In this document: one piece after another, positions 1 to 5,592 of the stretch
Position numbering within the stretch: the stretch's first letter is position 1
Layout of the letters: every line of letters starts with the position of its first letter
The notes under the pieces: generated by a model
The model's database searches: none
What the model saw: only the letters and a program-made list of their open reading frames with translations
What the model was told of the DNA's origin: nothing
Source of the DNA: UBA1535 sp964371035
Lineage (GTDB): Bacteria > Bacillota > Clostridia > Tissierellales > Sedimentibacteraceae
Length of the DNA stretch: 5,592 bases
Assembly: GCA_964371035.1 (NCBI GenBank)
Contig: CAYJLG010000078.1
Span: forward strand, 1-5,592
Reading direction: 5' to 3'
Position numbers and translations under genes: made by a program

Positions 1-80
1 CTTAATCCAATCTCCATAAGGCTTCCATATTTTATTATTTTTTCCTTATTTACACTAAAAATCGACTGTGAATTATAACT
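1..80. repeat. Right end of a dispersed intergenic repeat, copy 1 (cut by window edge)
   Basis: Positions 1-47 are identical base for base to 5002-5048. After a short diverged stretch, a second identical block of 13 bases, ATCGACTGTGAAT, occurs at 61-73 and again at 5060-5072. The copies are in the same orientation. Similarity fades around 80, so this is the right-hand end of the element whose fuller copy lies at 4805-5079; the remainder lies left of the window. Read on the minus strand, this copy has an in-frame TAA just before the block that is open in the other copy, which argues against a conserved protein start here. I see no gene between 1 and 120. Confidence 0.85.
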
Positions 81-119
81 ATAGACATTAGTTCCATTAA
101 ATAAAATTGAAAATCAATA

Positions 120-148
120 TTGACAAATCGAGACTACTGTTGTAAACT
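120..148 (+). promoter_or_regulatory. SigA-type promoter of the repressor/M56 operon
   Basis: A perfect -35 box TTGACA (120-125) is followed by a 17-base spacer and TAAACT (143-148), a 4/6 match to the -10 consensus. A perfect TATAAT also lies at 148-153, but its 22-base spacer is too long for standard use. With the first choice transcription would begin near 155, leaving a leader of about 50 bases. The -10 lies inside the first operator dyad, as expected for repression by blocking RNA polymerase. Confidence 0.7.
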
Positions 149-174
149 ATAATTAGACTACAATAGTAGTCTCG
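129..174. promoter_or_regulatory. Tandem BlaI/MecI-type operators in a 16-bp inverted repeat
   Basis: The arms 129-144 and 159-174 are inverted copies of each other with 15 of 16 positions matching. Each holds a smaller dyad of the form TAC-N4-GTA, at 135-144 and 159-168, the core of known BlaI/MecI operators (TACTACATATGTAGTA type). The right site is a perfect dyad, GACTAC-AATA-GTAGTC (156-171). The left one, GACTAC-TGTT-GTAAAC (132-147), is imperfect in its outer half. The centres are 24 bases apart. The left site covers the -10 box and the right site covers the expected transcription start. Binding by the BlaI-family protein encoded at 206-565 is inferred from family knowledge and position. 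Confidence 0.8.
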
Positions 175-205
175 TTTTAATAAAAACAAAGAGAGGTTTT
201 AGATT

Positions 206-565
206 ATGAGTAAAAAGATAAACATAGCTGACAGCGAACTACCTATCATGAAGATATTGTGGGAAAGAGATAATTTGACTTCTCCTGAGATATTTGAAAA
301 CTTGGAAGGCAATAAGAGTACTCTTAAGACTTTGTTGCAAAGGCTTGTAACTAAAGGCGCTGTCGAAGCTACAGAGATAAATTCACGCACTTATCGCTAT
401 TCGGCTACAGTTAAAAAAGAAGAATACATAAAGAGTGAGCGAAAAGGATTTTTGCAAAAAGTTTTTGATGGATCTAAGGAAAAGATGTTACTGAATTTTG
501 TGAAGGAAGAAAATGTAACCAAGGAAGATTTACAAAGACTCTTAGATATGATTGAGGAGGAATGA
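206..565 (+). CDS. BlaI/MecI/CopY-family transcriptional repressor
   Basis: This 119-residue protein has the usual size and pattern of the penicillinase-repressor family. An N-terminal winged helix begins at the typical 'ADSELPIMKILWE' (residues 8-20). The recognition-helix area 'NKSTLKTLLQRLVTKGAV' (36-53) and the wing 'SRTYRYSATV' (60-69) follow, then a helical dimerisation tail (71-119). Family members bind operator dyads as dimers and are inactivated by proteolysis when a BlaR1/MecR1-type sensor is triggered. Residues 95-98 (LLNF) align with the stretch around the Asn101-Phe102 cut site of staphylococcal BlaI and MecI, so the cleavage point is probably conserved as Asn97-Phe98. The start is ATG 206, nine bases after GAGAGG (191-196). 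The stop is one base before the next gene, so the two are co-transcribed and probably translationally coupled. The operators at 129-174 imply autoregulation. The target spectrum is unknown; beta-lactamase control is not shown, and no beta-lactamase is present in the window. Confidence 0.93.
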   Translation: MSKKINIADSELPIMKILWERDNLTSPEIFENLEGNKSTLKTLLQRLVTKGAVEATEINSRTYRYSATVKKEEYIKSERKGFLQKVFDGSKEKMLLNFVKEENVTKEDLQRLLDMIEEE

Positions 566-566
566 T

Positions 567-2882
567 ATGGCTTTTGATTTGTTTGTGATAGAACATGTAT
601 CGCCTGTGTTTTACAAGCTCGTATTCATGTCGCTTTCAGCAGTATTGATAGCGGGAATGATGTTGATAATCAGGCATATTTTTGACAAAAAGATACCACC
701 TATGTGGAAATATTTGATGTGGGGATTGGTGATAGCCGCTTTGGTTGTTCCATATCGACCTGAGAGTGAATTTTCATTGACGAGCAATATATCAAAATTA
801 GAAAATATTTCTTTTAGACAAGATGAAATAGATAGTAGAGAAGAATATGCTGAATACAAAACGATGATGTCAAAAGAGTTAGAATATAATACAAAATTTA
901 CGCAGGAAGAATTAGAGGCAGAACGAAGAGACTTTGACAGAGCGCAAGAAGGTTTTGAATCAAGAATAGATGTTTTACATAATTATTCTTTGATTTTTCA
1001 GGTCGTTCTTCCGACACTTTGGATTGTCGGTATAGCAATATATTTTATTGTGCTGTTGATAGGAAATCATAGGCTTAGCAAAAATATTTCCGGGCATGTA
1101 TCAGATGACAGATCATATAAAAAATTGCTTGAAGATTGTAAGCATATGCTCTGTATAAAAAAAGATGTTGAGATAGTGGTTCAGGATTATATATCGTCTC
1201 CCGCTCTTATAGGAATTATAAAACCAAAGATAATTTTGCCTGAGTATGTAAAAGATATGGAGGACAAAAGTGTTTCATATATAATTTTGCATGAATTAGC
1301 ACATTTGAAAAAATATGACATACATGTTAATTTTCTGATGATTGCATTGAGGGGCGTGTATTGGTTTAATCCTTTGATATTAAAAATGTTTAAGTATATG
1401 CGCGAAGACATGGAAGTGTACAATGATAGCTATGTGGCTAAGTATTTAGAAAAAGATGATAGCAAGGATTATGCTAGGTCATTAGTTGAAGTTTTGGGGA
1501 GAAGCAATAAGATATCTTTTATGCCAAAACTCATTTGCATGGTAGATGACAAAAACAATGTAGAACGCAGAATTTCAATGCTAAAACTTAAAGAAAATTT
1601 CGGGAAAAATAAAATTTTGGCGTCAATATTTTGTATCTTTGCGATGGCTTTATTGTTTATTTTATTCTTTACGCAGATGAGTAGCAATCTTACTTGGGCA
1701 CTAAATCTACAAGTGGCAGATGTTGAAAAAATCGAGCTTTTTATTCCAACTAATAACGAAGATGAGCAGTACATGTTGTTTAGCGAAGGTGAATTTGATG
1801 AGATAGTAAGTTTGATAAATAAAAGCGCAGGCAACTATGTTTCAGAAATTAACCCAATGAATTTTGGAAGTTCACATATTTTCTATGTTGAAACTACTGA
1901 TGAAAAAGTGCATGAAATAGCGTTCAGAAGCGATGAAAAAGGTATTGTTTATCTGTTTATAGATGGAGATGCATATGAGGTGGATTCTAATTTTGAAAAT
2001 GAATGGATGTCTCGTAATTTTAACGGAAATGCACCTTTACCTCCTGATTTTCATGTTGGAAAAGTGCTTAATACAACAGCTATGGTCGCAGATGCAACAG
2101 ATATTATGTATGAAAACAGAACGAAATATTTAGGTGATAATTCAGCTGTCGGAAATATACTTTCTGTATTGCCTATAACAGATAATAGTATCGTTTATGA
2201 TGGATTTACTTTGAAAACAGATGATGAACCATATCGTCTCACAGTTTATTTCAACACAGATGCCATCACATATATGGAATATGAAAATAATTGGCTCGCA
2301 TTTGAACAAAGTGGCGAAGTTTTATTTTCTCTTATTGAAAATGTAGATGAAATTCGTTTTGTAGTCAGTCATGGAAATGATGAGTCTAAAATCGGATTTG
2401 TGGTAGATATGGCACGAGAAGTCTTAGAAGAACCATATGGTGGAAACCTCTATGAGATGACAGAGACTAAGGAAGATTTTGAAGAGTTGCTTGATAGGAT
2501 TTATGGTATAGAAAATGAAAATGATGATGTCGATAGAGCTTCTTTTGACGGCGAAGATATGATGCCTAATTCAACTGAAACTGAAACTGAACAAATTCAT
2601 GAATTGTCAGAGGATGGAGACTTGAAGATTTATCCAAGAGATTTAGAAGGAATCCTTTTGAAAACAAATTCCGAAAAAATGACAGTTGATGTCTTAAACA
2701 ACAAAGTTGAATTTGAGTTTATGGTTTATATACATGATAGCGAAACAGATGATGTCATAGCAGAGTTTACTCTAAATGATGTTGTACCGAAAAAAGAACA
2801 TCATAACATGACTTCAGCTATAAATTATTACATCTCTACAAGCGAGGTTGATGATGAGATAATGTTGTTGATTACAGATTGA
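567..2882 (+). CDS. BlaR1-like M56 membrane metallopeptidase/sensor with DUF4825 domain, no penicillin-binding sensor
   Basis: The start is ATG 567, six bases after GAGGAGG (554-560), giving 771 residues; an in-frame TTG at 552 lies inside that ribosome binding site. The M56 domain spans about residues 1-370. Membrane segments lie near 17-36, 47-62, 141-166 and 349-369, and a charged helical loop (63-138) separates the second and third. The zinc motif HELAH (242-246) is followed by the likely third ligand Glu283 in 'EDMEVYND'. The family's usual downstream sequence 'NNVERRISML' (330-339) lies before the last membrane helix. The extracytoplasmic part holds an unassigned region (371-495), a DUF4825-like domain (about 505-605, with 'TKYLGDNSAVGNILSVLP' at 519-536 and 'SLIENVDEIRF' at 588-598), an acidic low-complexity linker (650-685) and a small beta-rich tail (686-771). 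No SxxK/SxN/KTG set is apparent, so classical beta-lactam acylation is unlikely. BlaR1-type proteins respond to an outside signal by cytoplasmic proteolysis that leads to repressor loss; that role is inferred from the fold and the adjacent repressor gene. The signal is unknown. Confidence 0.9.
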   Translation: MAFDLFVIEHVSPVFYKLVFMSLSAVLIAGMMLIIRHIFDKKIPPMWKYLMWGLVIAALVVPYRPESEFSLTSNISKLENISFRQDEIDSREEYAEYKTMMSKELEYNTKFTQEELEAERRDFDRAQEGFESRIDVLHNYSLIFQVVLPTLWIVGIAIYFIVLLIGNHRLSKNISGHVSDDRSYKKLLEDCKHMLCIKKDVEIVVQDYISSPALIGIIKPKIILPEYVKDMEDKSVSYIILHELAHLKKYDIHVNFLMIALRGVYWFNPLILKMFKYMREDMEVYNDSYVAKYLEKDDSKDYARSLVEVLGRSNKISFMPKLICMVDDKNNVERRISMLKLKENFGKNKILASIFCIFAMALLFILFFTQMSSNLTWALNLQVADVEKIELFIPTNNEDEQYMLFSEGEFDEIVSLINKSAGNYVSEINPMNFGSSHIFYVETTDEKVHEIAFRSDEKGIVYLFIDGDAYEVDSNFENEWMSRNFNGNAPLPPDFHVGKVLNTTAMVADATDIMYENRTKYLGDNSAVGNILSVLPITDNSIVYDGFTLKTDDEPYRLTVYFNTDAITYMEYENNWLAFEQSGEVLFSLIENVDEIRFVVSHGNDESKIGFVVDMAREVLEEPYGGNLYEMTETKEDFEELLDRIYGIENENDDVDRASFDGEDMMPNSTETETEQIHELSEDGDLKIYPRDLEGILLKTNSEKMTVDVLNNKVEFEFMVYIHDSETDDVIAEFTLNDVVPKKEHHNMTSAINYYISTSEVDDEIMLLITD

Positions 2883-2926
2883 TGCCTTGGCATGATGATG
2901 TAGAGCTTTGAGTACTAAATATGCAA

Positions 2927-2979
2927 AAATCCCTGCAAGAGGTGATATTATCGCTTTCTTACAGGGATTTAGTTTTTTG
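2927..2979 (+). terminator. Intrinsic terminator of the repressor/M56 operon
   Basis: The 9-base stem AAATCCCTG (2927-2935) and CAGGGATTT (2962-2970) pairs perfectly. It is extended inside by AAGA/TCTT and GTGAT/ATCGC pairings (the latter with one G-U) and is followed by six Ts at 2973-2978. It begins 45 bases after the stop codon of the M56 gene. Confidence 0.88.
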
Positions 2980-2988
2980 TGATTAATT

Positions 2989-3044
2989 AAAAAGGTTCGC
3001 CCTACTCTAAGCTATGCTTGAATTAGTAGGTCGTATTTTTTTTT
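2989..3044. terminator. Bidirectional hairpin terminator between convergent genes
   Basis: CCTACT (3001-3006) pairs with AGTAGG (3025-3030), with an inner AAGC/GCTT stem around a three-base loop and small unpaired stretches. On the + strand the stem is followed after five bases by nine Ts (3036-3044). On the minus strand it is followed, after a few bases, by five Ts (the A run at 2989-2993). The minus-strand stop codon sits inside the + strand T run at 3043-3045. It therefore probably ends the WG-repeat gene and backs up the terminator at 2927-2979. Efficiency on the minus side may be modest, because the T run is short and set back from the stem. Confidence 0.65.
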
Positions 3045-4758
3045 AGTCTTCTGTATAGCTTTCGTCACTATCGACAGTCACCATGCTGTTTTCCCAACTT
3101 ACGTCAAAATCAAATACCTGTCCTAAATCACGCAATTTAAAGAAGTTGTTGCCACCTATTGTGTATGCAGTCAAGCTCACTTGTTCGCCATCTAAGTAGA
3201 TTGGTGATGAGTTTAAAGTCGCGATTTTAGATGTACCATCTCCCATAGTCATTTCTCCGCCTACTTCTGTATATGGCATATCACTTGTCATGTTGATAGC
3301 ACTTTTTTCGCTATCCCAAGTTACTTCGAATTGTGAAGCTGTGCCATTAAGCACCTTTGCTACATCTCGAAGTTTAAAATAATTGTTTCCGTTTATCAAA
3401 TATGCATCAAAAGCTGTGTCAATACCATCTACCAATATTTTTGAAGTTGTAGGAGATGCTGTTACAGTTTCAGGCATTTCTACAGGCGTAGTATCGTCTG
3501 TATCTTCTTCATCCGTATCTGATTCTTCTGTAGGGTTAGAAGGAGCTGTTTGTTTTGCTTCAGGAATACTTGCTATGACACTTCTACCATCTTTTGTAAG
3601 TAAAACTTTGTCCTCATCCTCTATGAGTTCTATATCATCATAGATTATCGGGAACACTTCATTTCCTTCTGTGTCTATTAGTCCTAATGTTCCAATATAT
3701 GTTTCTCCTCCGTAAATATCATTATTGAATTCACCATAACCAACTAGAGCATATCCTTCATAAAATTGTCCGCTTGAAGCTGTATAATCTGAAAGTGGAA
3801 CTTGAATCTCGCCTGTGTTGTCTATATATCCTATCTCTTCGCCGATTCTCACTTTAGCTAAACCTTCTGCAAAATTCCATGCCGCATCGAATTGATGAGG
3901 TATCACGATATTTCCTGATTCATCCATGTACCCAGCTTTGTTATCTTGTATTGTGCCTGCCATACCTTCCGAGAAGTCAAAAAACACATCTAATGTAAAT
4001 GGTATTACTTCTTCTCCATCAGTATTGATATATCCCCATTTTCCGTCTTTTTCTACTCCTACGATGCCGTCTTGGAATCCAATTCCTGACACATCATCAT
4101 AAATAAAAGGAATCACTTCTTCTCCGTCTGTATTGATAAATCCTGCTTTTCTTATACCACCTTCTTGTGAATCTACAACCCACATTAGGCCTTCTTCCGA
4201 GACAGGTCCTATATTTCCGCCTACAGTATTAAAGACATTATATCCTAAATCAAATGCATTAAAAATGACATTTCCTTCTGTATCTATTAAACTATGCATA
4301 AATTTAACAGAACTATCAACTTCTTCAGTATAAAATACTTGAGCATATCCGTTTGAAAAATCTTTTACATAGCTAGTATTTTCGGCATATCCTTCGTATA
4401 CGATTATTTCTTTGCCATTTGTATCTAAAAAGCCATATTCACCCATTTCTTGAGTGTTGTAATCTAAGTAAGCCTTAGTTTTGAACGTCGCCATTCCATC
4501 TTGAAATTTGCCGATATCGCCATAACGTTCTGTAGGTACTATCACTTCTTCACCATCAGAATTTATGACACCATATTTTCCATCAGTAGTGACAACAGTT
4601 GCCAAACCTTCCGAAAACGACTTTACTTCCGCATATTTGTCACCTAAATCCACAATGATATCTTCAGCGATATCATCTGCAAAAACGTTTGTATTTACAG
4701 AAAATATCATGTTTACCGCTAATACGGCTGCAAATACACCTTTTAAAAATTTTTTCAT
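3043..4758 (-). CDS. Secreted WG-repeat protein with C-terminal copper-amine-oxidase-N-like domain
   Basis: This 571-residue exported protein starts with a clear signal peptide: Lys-rich start, hydrophobic core at about 7-22 and probable cleavage after 'VFA' at residue 27. Residues 42-397 carry about eight WG-type repeats, each with a 'G-hydrophobic-A-x-V' strand followed by 'G(Y/F)I(N/D)T(D/E)G(E/N)(E/x)VIP'. Clear units begin near residues 51, 88, 137, 190, 231, 265, 299 and 335. An acidic Asp/Glu/Thr linker (410-424) leads to a two-part domain (436-565) of the copper amine oxidase N-terminal ('stalk') type. Its marks are the paired motifs 'GNNYFKLRDVAKVLNG' (457-472) and 'GGNNFFKLRDLGQVFDF' (535-551). 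Such domains are common in secreted clostridial proteins and do not imply amine oxidase activity; no catalytic domain is seen. A surface or cell-wall binding role is plausible but unproven. ATG 4758 is preceded by AAGGAG seven bases upstream. The gene stands alone and converges on the M56 operon. Confidence 0.9.
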   Translation of the reverse strand: MKKFLKGVFAAVLAVNMIFSVNTNVFADDIAEDIIVDLGDKYAEVKSFSEGLATVVTTDGKYGVINSDGEEVIVPTERYGDIGKFQDGMATFKTKAYLDYNTQEMGEYGFLDTNGKEIIVYEGYAENTSYVKDFSNGYAQVFYTEEVDSSVKFMHSLIDTEGNVIFNAFDLGYNVFNTVGGNIGPVSEEGLMWVVDSQEGGIRKAGFINTDGEEVIPFIYDDVSGIGFQDGIVGVEKDGKWGYINTDGEEVIPFTLDVFFDFSEGMAGTIQDNKAGYMDESGNIVIPHQFDAAWNFAEGLAKVRIGEEIGYIDNTGEIQVPLSDYTASSGQFYEGYALVGYGEFNNDIYGGETYIGTLGLIDTEGNEVFPIIYDDIELIEDEDKVLLTKDGRSVIASIPEAKQTAPSNPTEESDTDEEDTDDTTPVEMPETVTASPTTSKILVDGIDTAFDAYLINGNNYFKLRDVAKVLNGTASQFEVTWDSEKSAINMTSDMPYTEVGGEMTMGDGTSKIATLNSSPIYLDGEQVSLTAYTIGGNNFFKLRDLGQVFDFDVSWENSMVTVDSDESYTED

Positions 4759-4803
4759 TTTCTCTCTCCTTGATATATTGAATTTTAATATAATGTAGTT
4801 TAA

Positions 4804-4832
4804 ACGTTACTATAATAAATGTGCAATGTCAA
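4804..4832 (-). promoter_or_regulatory. Possible promoter of the WG-repeat gene
   Basis: On the minus strand a perfect TTGACA (4832-4827) is followed 17 bases later by TAACGT (4809-4804), only a 3/6 match to the -10 box. A better -10-like TATAGT (4814-4809) has a spacer of only 12 bases. Another AT-rich candidate, TATATT, lies nearer the gene without a clear -35. The -35 lies within the left end of the repeat at 4805-5079, so the element may supply part of this promoter. No TAC-N4-GTA operator is seen here. Confidence 0.4.
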
Positions 4833-5079
4833 GATATTTTCGCAGTTTAATGGAATTTCAACGGGAAAGAATAATAAAATCTGTCGCCGAGTACTCCGAT
4901 TGGGAAGTTGTACGCTCACTTTTGTTCAGAATCCCCAAAAGATGATAGTCAGGAAGGTCATACCCACGTTGGGGCAATACCTTCACAAAAACTTCACACA
5001 ACTTAATCCAATCTCCATAAGGCTTCCATATTTTATTATTTTTTCCTTTGGACACTTATATCGACTGTGAATAGTAACG
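4805..5079. repeat. MITE-like intergenic repeat, copy 2, with 9-bp inverted ends
   Basis: The right part (5002-5072) recurs at the left edge of the window (1-73), including 47 identical bases. CGTTACTAT (4805-4813) and ATAGTAACG (5071-5079) form a perfect 9-base inverted repeat that may mark the ends of an element of about 275 bp. I see no clear target duplication. The minus strand is open from 5055 to 4858 (65 codons, 'MSKGKNNKIWKPYGDWIK' at the start), but it lacks a convincing ribosome binding site and copy 1 does not keep the start. I read it as a non-coding repeat or an old gene remnant, not a functional gene. This element accounts for most of the gap between the WG-repeat gene and the tyrS leader. 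Confidence 0.65.
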
Positions 5080-5117
5080 ACATTTATTCTTCATAAAAAT
5101 ATGTAATCAAAAAATCC

Positions 5118-5147
5118 TTGACAATAACATAGGCAATGTATTAATAT
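5118..5147 (+). promoter_or_regulatory. Promoter of the tyrS T-box transcript
   Basis: TTGACA (5118-5123), an 18-base spacer and TAATAT (5142-5147, 4/6) predict transcription starting near 5155, just before the first T-box stem. Alternative -10 hexamers exist in the AT-rich stretch that follows, but their spacing is worse. Confidence 0.65.
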
Positions 5148-5159
5148 ATTGATATAAAC

Positions 5160-5378
5160 AGTTGCGATGAAGGAAATCAGTAGCTGCATGTAACTTTTTT
5201 AGAGAGCAAGTCGGTGGTGAAAGGCTTGTAAAGGCATGTTGTGAATTACGCTTCCGGAGCATTTGCGGGAAACCGCGACGTCTTAGCTCGGCGTTAACGA
5301 GAATAAGGCACTTCTTATGAGTGCAAATTAAGGTGGTACCACGGCTATTTCGTCCTTTTGTGATGAAATAGCCTTTTT
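5160..5378 (+). ncRNA. Tyrosine-specific T-box riboswitch (tyrS leader)
   Basis: The leader senses uncharged tRNA-Tyr and allows read-through into tyrS. Recognisable parts in order are the purine-rich stem I start 'GATGAAGGAAATCAGTAG' (about 5166-5183), the AGAGA bulge (5201-5205), the conserved distal region 'GGTGGTGAAAGGC' (5213-5225), and the specifier TAC (5247-5249) after GAAT and before a GCTTCC/GGAGC hairpin. Stem III is GCACT/AGTGC (5308-5324). The T-box 'AAGGTGGTACCACGG' spans 5330-5344. TAC is a Tyr codon, and TGGT (5334-5337) can pair with the ACCA end expected for tRNA-Tyr, so both contacts agree. The antiterminator forms from AAGG/CCTT (5330-5333 with 5354-5357) and ACG/CGT (5341-5343 with 5351-5353) around the 7-base bulge TGGTACC. 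It excludes the terminator at 5343-5378. Confidence 0.96.
5343..5378 (+). terminator. Regulated terminator of the tyrS T-box
   Basis: GGCTATTTC (5343-5351) pairs perfectly with GAAATAGCC (5365-5373) and is followed by five Ts (5374-5378). Bases 5343 and 5351 are also needed by the antiterminator, so the two folds are mutually exclusive. The terminator forms when tRNA-Tyr is charged. Confidence 0.93.
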
Positions 5379-5412
5379 GTATATGAAAATTAATTTTAAG
5401 GAGATAGAGAAA

Positions 5413-5592
5413 ATGGAAAAAAGAAATGTTTTTGATGTATTGAAAGAGAGAGGATTTATTGAGCAATGCACCCATGAAGATGAAATAAGAGATGCACTTG
5501 GAAAAGAAAGAGTAACTTTTTATATAGGTATTGATGCGACGGCGGACAGCCTTCATGTAGGGCATTTTTTGACTGTAATGGCTATGATGCAT
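5413..5592 (+). CDS. tyrS: Tyrosine--tRNA ligase, N-terminal part (runs off window)
   Basis: Only the first 60 codons are present; the full enzyme is about 400 residues. It joins tyrosine to tRNA-Tyr using ATP, in the cytoplasm. The start 'MEKRNVFDVLKERGFIEQ' is typical of bacterial TyrS. 'YIGIDATADSLHVGH' (37-51) contains the class I HIGH signature as HVGH (48-51). Tyr37 and Asp41 align with the tyrosine-binding Tyr34 and Asp38 of the Bacillus stearothermophilus enzyme. ATG 5413 lies nine bases after AAGGAG (5398-5403). The Tyr T-box directly upstream independently supports the identity. Nothing looks broken in the visible part. Confidence 0.97.
   Translation, partial: MEKRNVFDVLKERGFIEQCTHEDEIRDALGKERVTFYIGIDATADSLHVGHFLTVMAMMH

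Noticed and set aside
148..153. Perfect TATAAT as the -10 box of the repressor operon
   Set aside because: Its spacing to TTGACA would be 22 bases, and no other -35 box lies at the right distance. TAAACT at 143-148 has a 17-base spacer.
552..566. TTG start for the M56 gene, adding five residues
   Set aside because: The TTG lies within the GAGGAGG ribosome binding site (554-560) and overlaps the end of the repressor gene. ATG 567 has ideal spacing and begins a typical M56 N-terminus.
4759..4835. BlaI operator upstream of the WG-repeat gene
   Set aside because: I looked for a TAC-N4-GTA dyad and found none. The GTTTAAAC palindrome here has the wrong sequence for BlaI.
4858..5055. Minus-strand 65-codon open frame as a real gene
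   Set aside because: It lies inside a repeated element, has no good ribosome binding site, and the other copy has a stop in place of the start. It is described under the repeat instead.
4819..5070. Plus-strand 83-codon open frame
   Set aside because: It runs antisense through the repeat, lacks a ribosome binding site, and its composition does not look protein-like.
5107..5592. Minus-strand open frame of 161 codons
   Set aside because: It lies antisense to the T-box leader and tyrS, both well supported on the + strand, and its protein resembles no family I know.

Overview
The window is AT-rich DNA from a low-GC Gram-positive bacterium, most likely an anaerobic member of the Clostridia. The pointers are strong AAGGAG-type ribosome binding sites, a tyrosine T-box riboswitch ahead of tyrS, a BlaI/M56-peptidase pair, and a secreted WG-repeat protein ending in a copper-amine-oxidase-N-like domain. 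Genus cannot be told from this sequence.

Layout. Positions 1-80 are the truncated right end of a non-coding repeat that recurs near the other end of the window. Positions 120-174 hold a promoter overlaid by two BlaI-type operator dyads. Next is a two-gene operon on the + strand: a BlaI/MecI-family repressor (206-565) and, one base later, a 771-residue BlaR1-like membrane metallopeptidase (567-2882). The peptidase lacks the beta-lactam-binding sensor domain and instead carries DUF4825 and other unassigned extracytoplasmic segments. A hairpin terminator (2927-2979) closes the operon. A second, probably bidirectional, hairpin (2989-3044) separates it from a convergent minus-strand gene (4758 to 3043) for an exported 571-residue WG-repeat protein. 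Upstream of that gene lies a fuller copy of the repeat, about 275 bp with short inverted ends (4805-5079). The right end holds a promoter, a complete T-box leader with a UAC (Tyr) specifier, its terminator and antiterminator, and the first 60 codons of tyrS.

How the parts work together. The repressor probably binds the two dyads over its own promoter. The M56 protein probably senses an extracytoplasmic signal and triggers cleavage of the repressor, whose Asn97-Phe98 matches the known BlaI/MecI cut site. The signal is unlikely to be a beta-lactam bound in the usual way, because no transpeptidase-like sensor is present. The WG-repeat gene shows no similar operator, so a link to the circuit is only positional. 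tyrS is a separate housekeeping unit controlled by uncharged tRNA-Tyr. The most interesting items are the non-PBP sensor with its autoregulatory operators, and the pair of direct repeats bracketing the sensor and WG-repeat genes.
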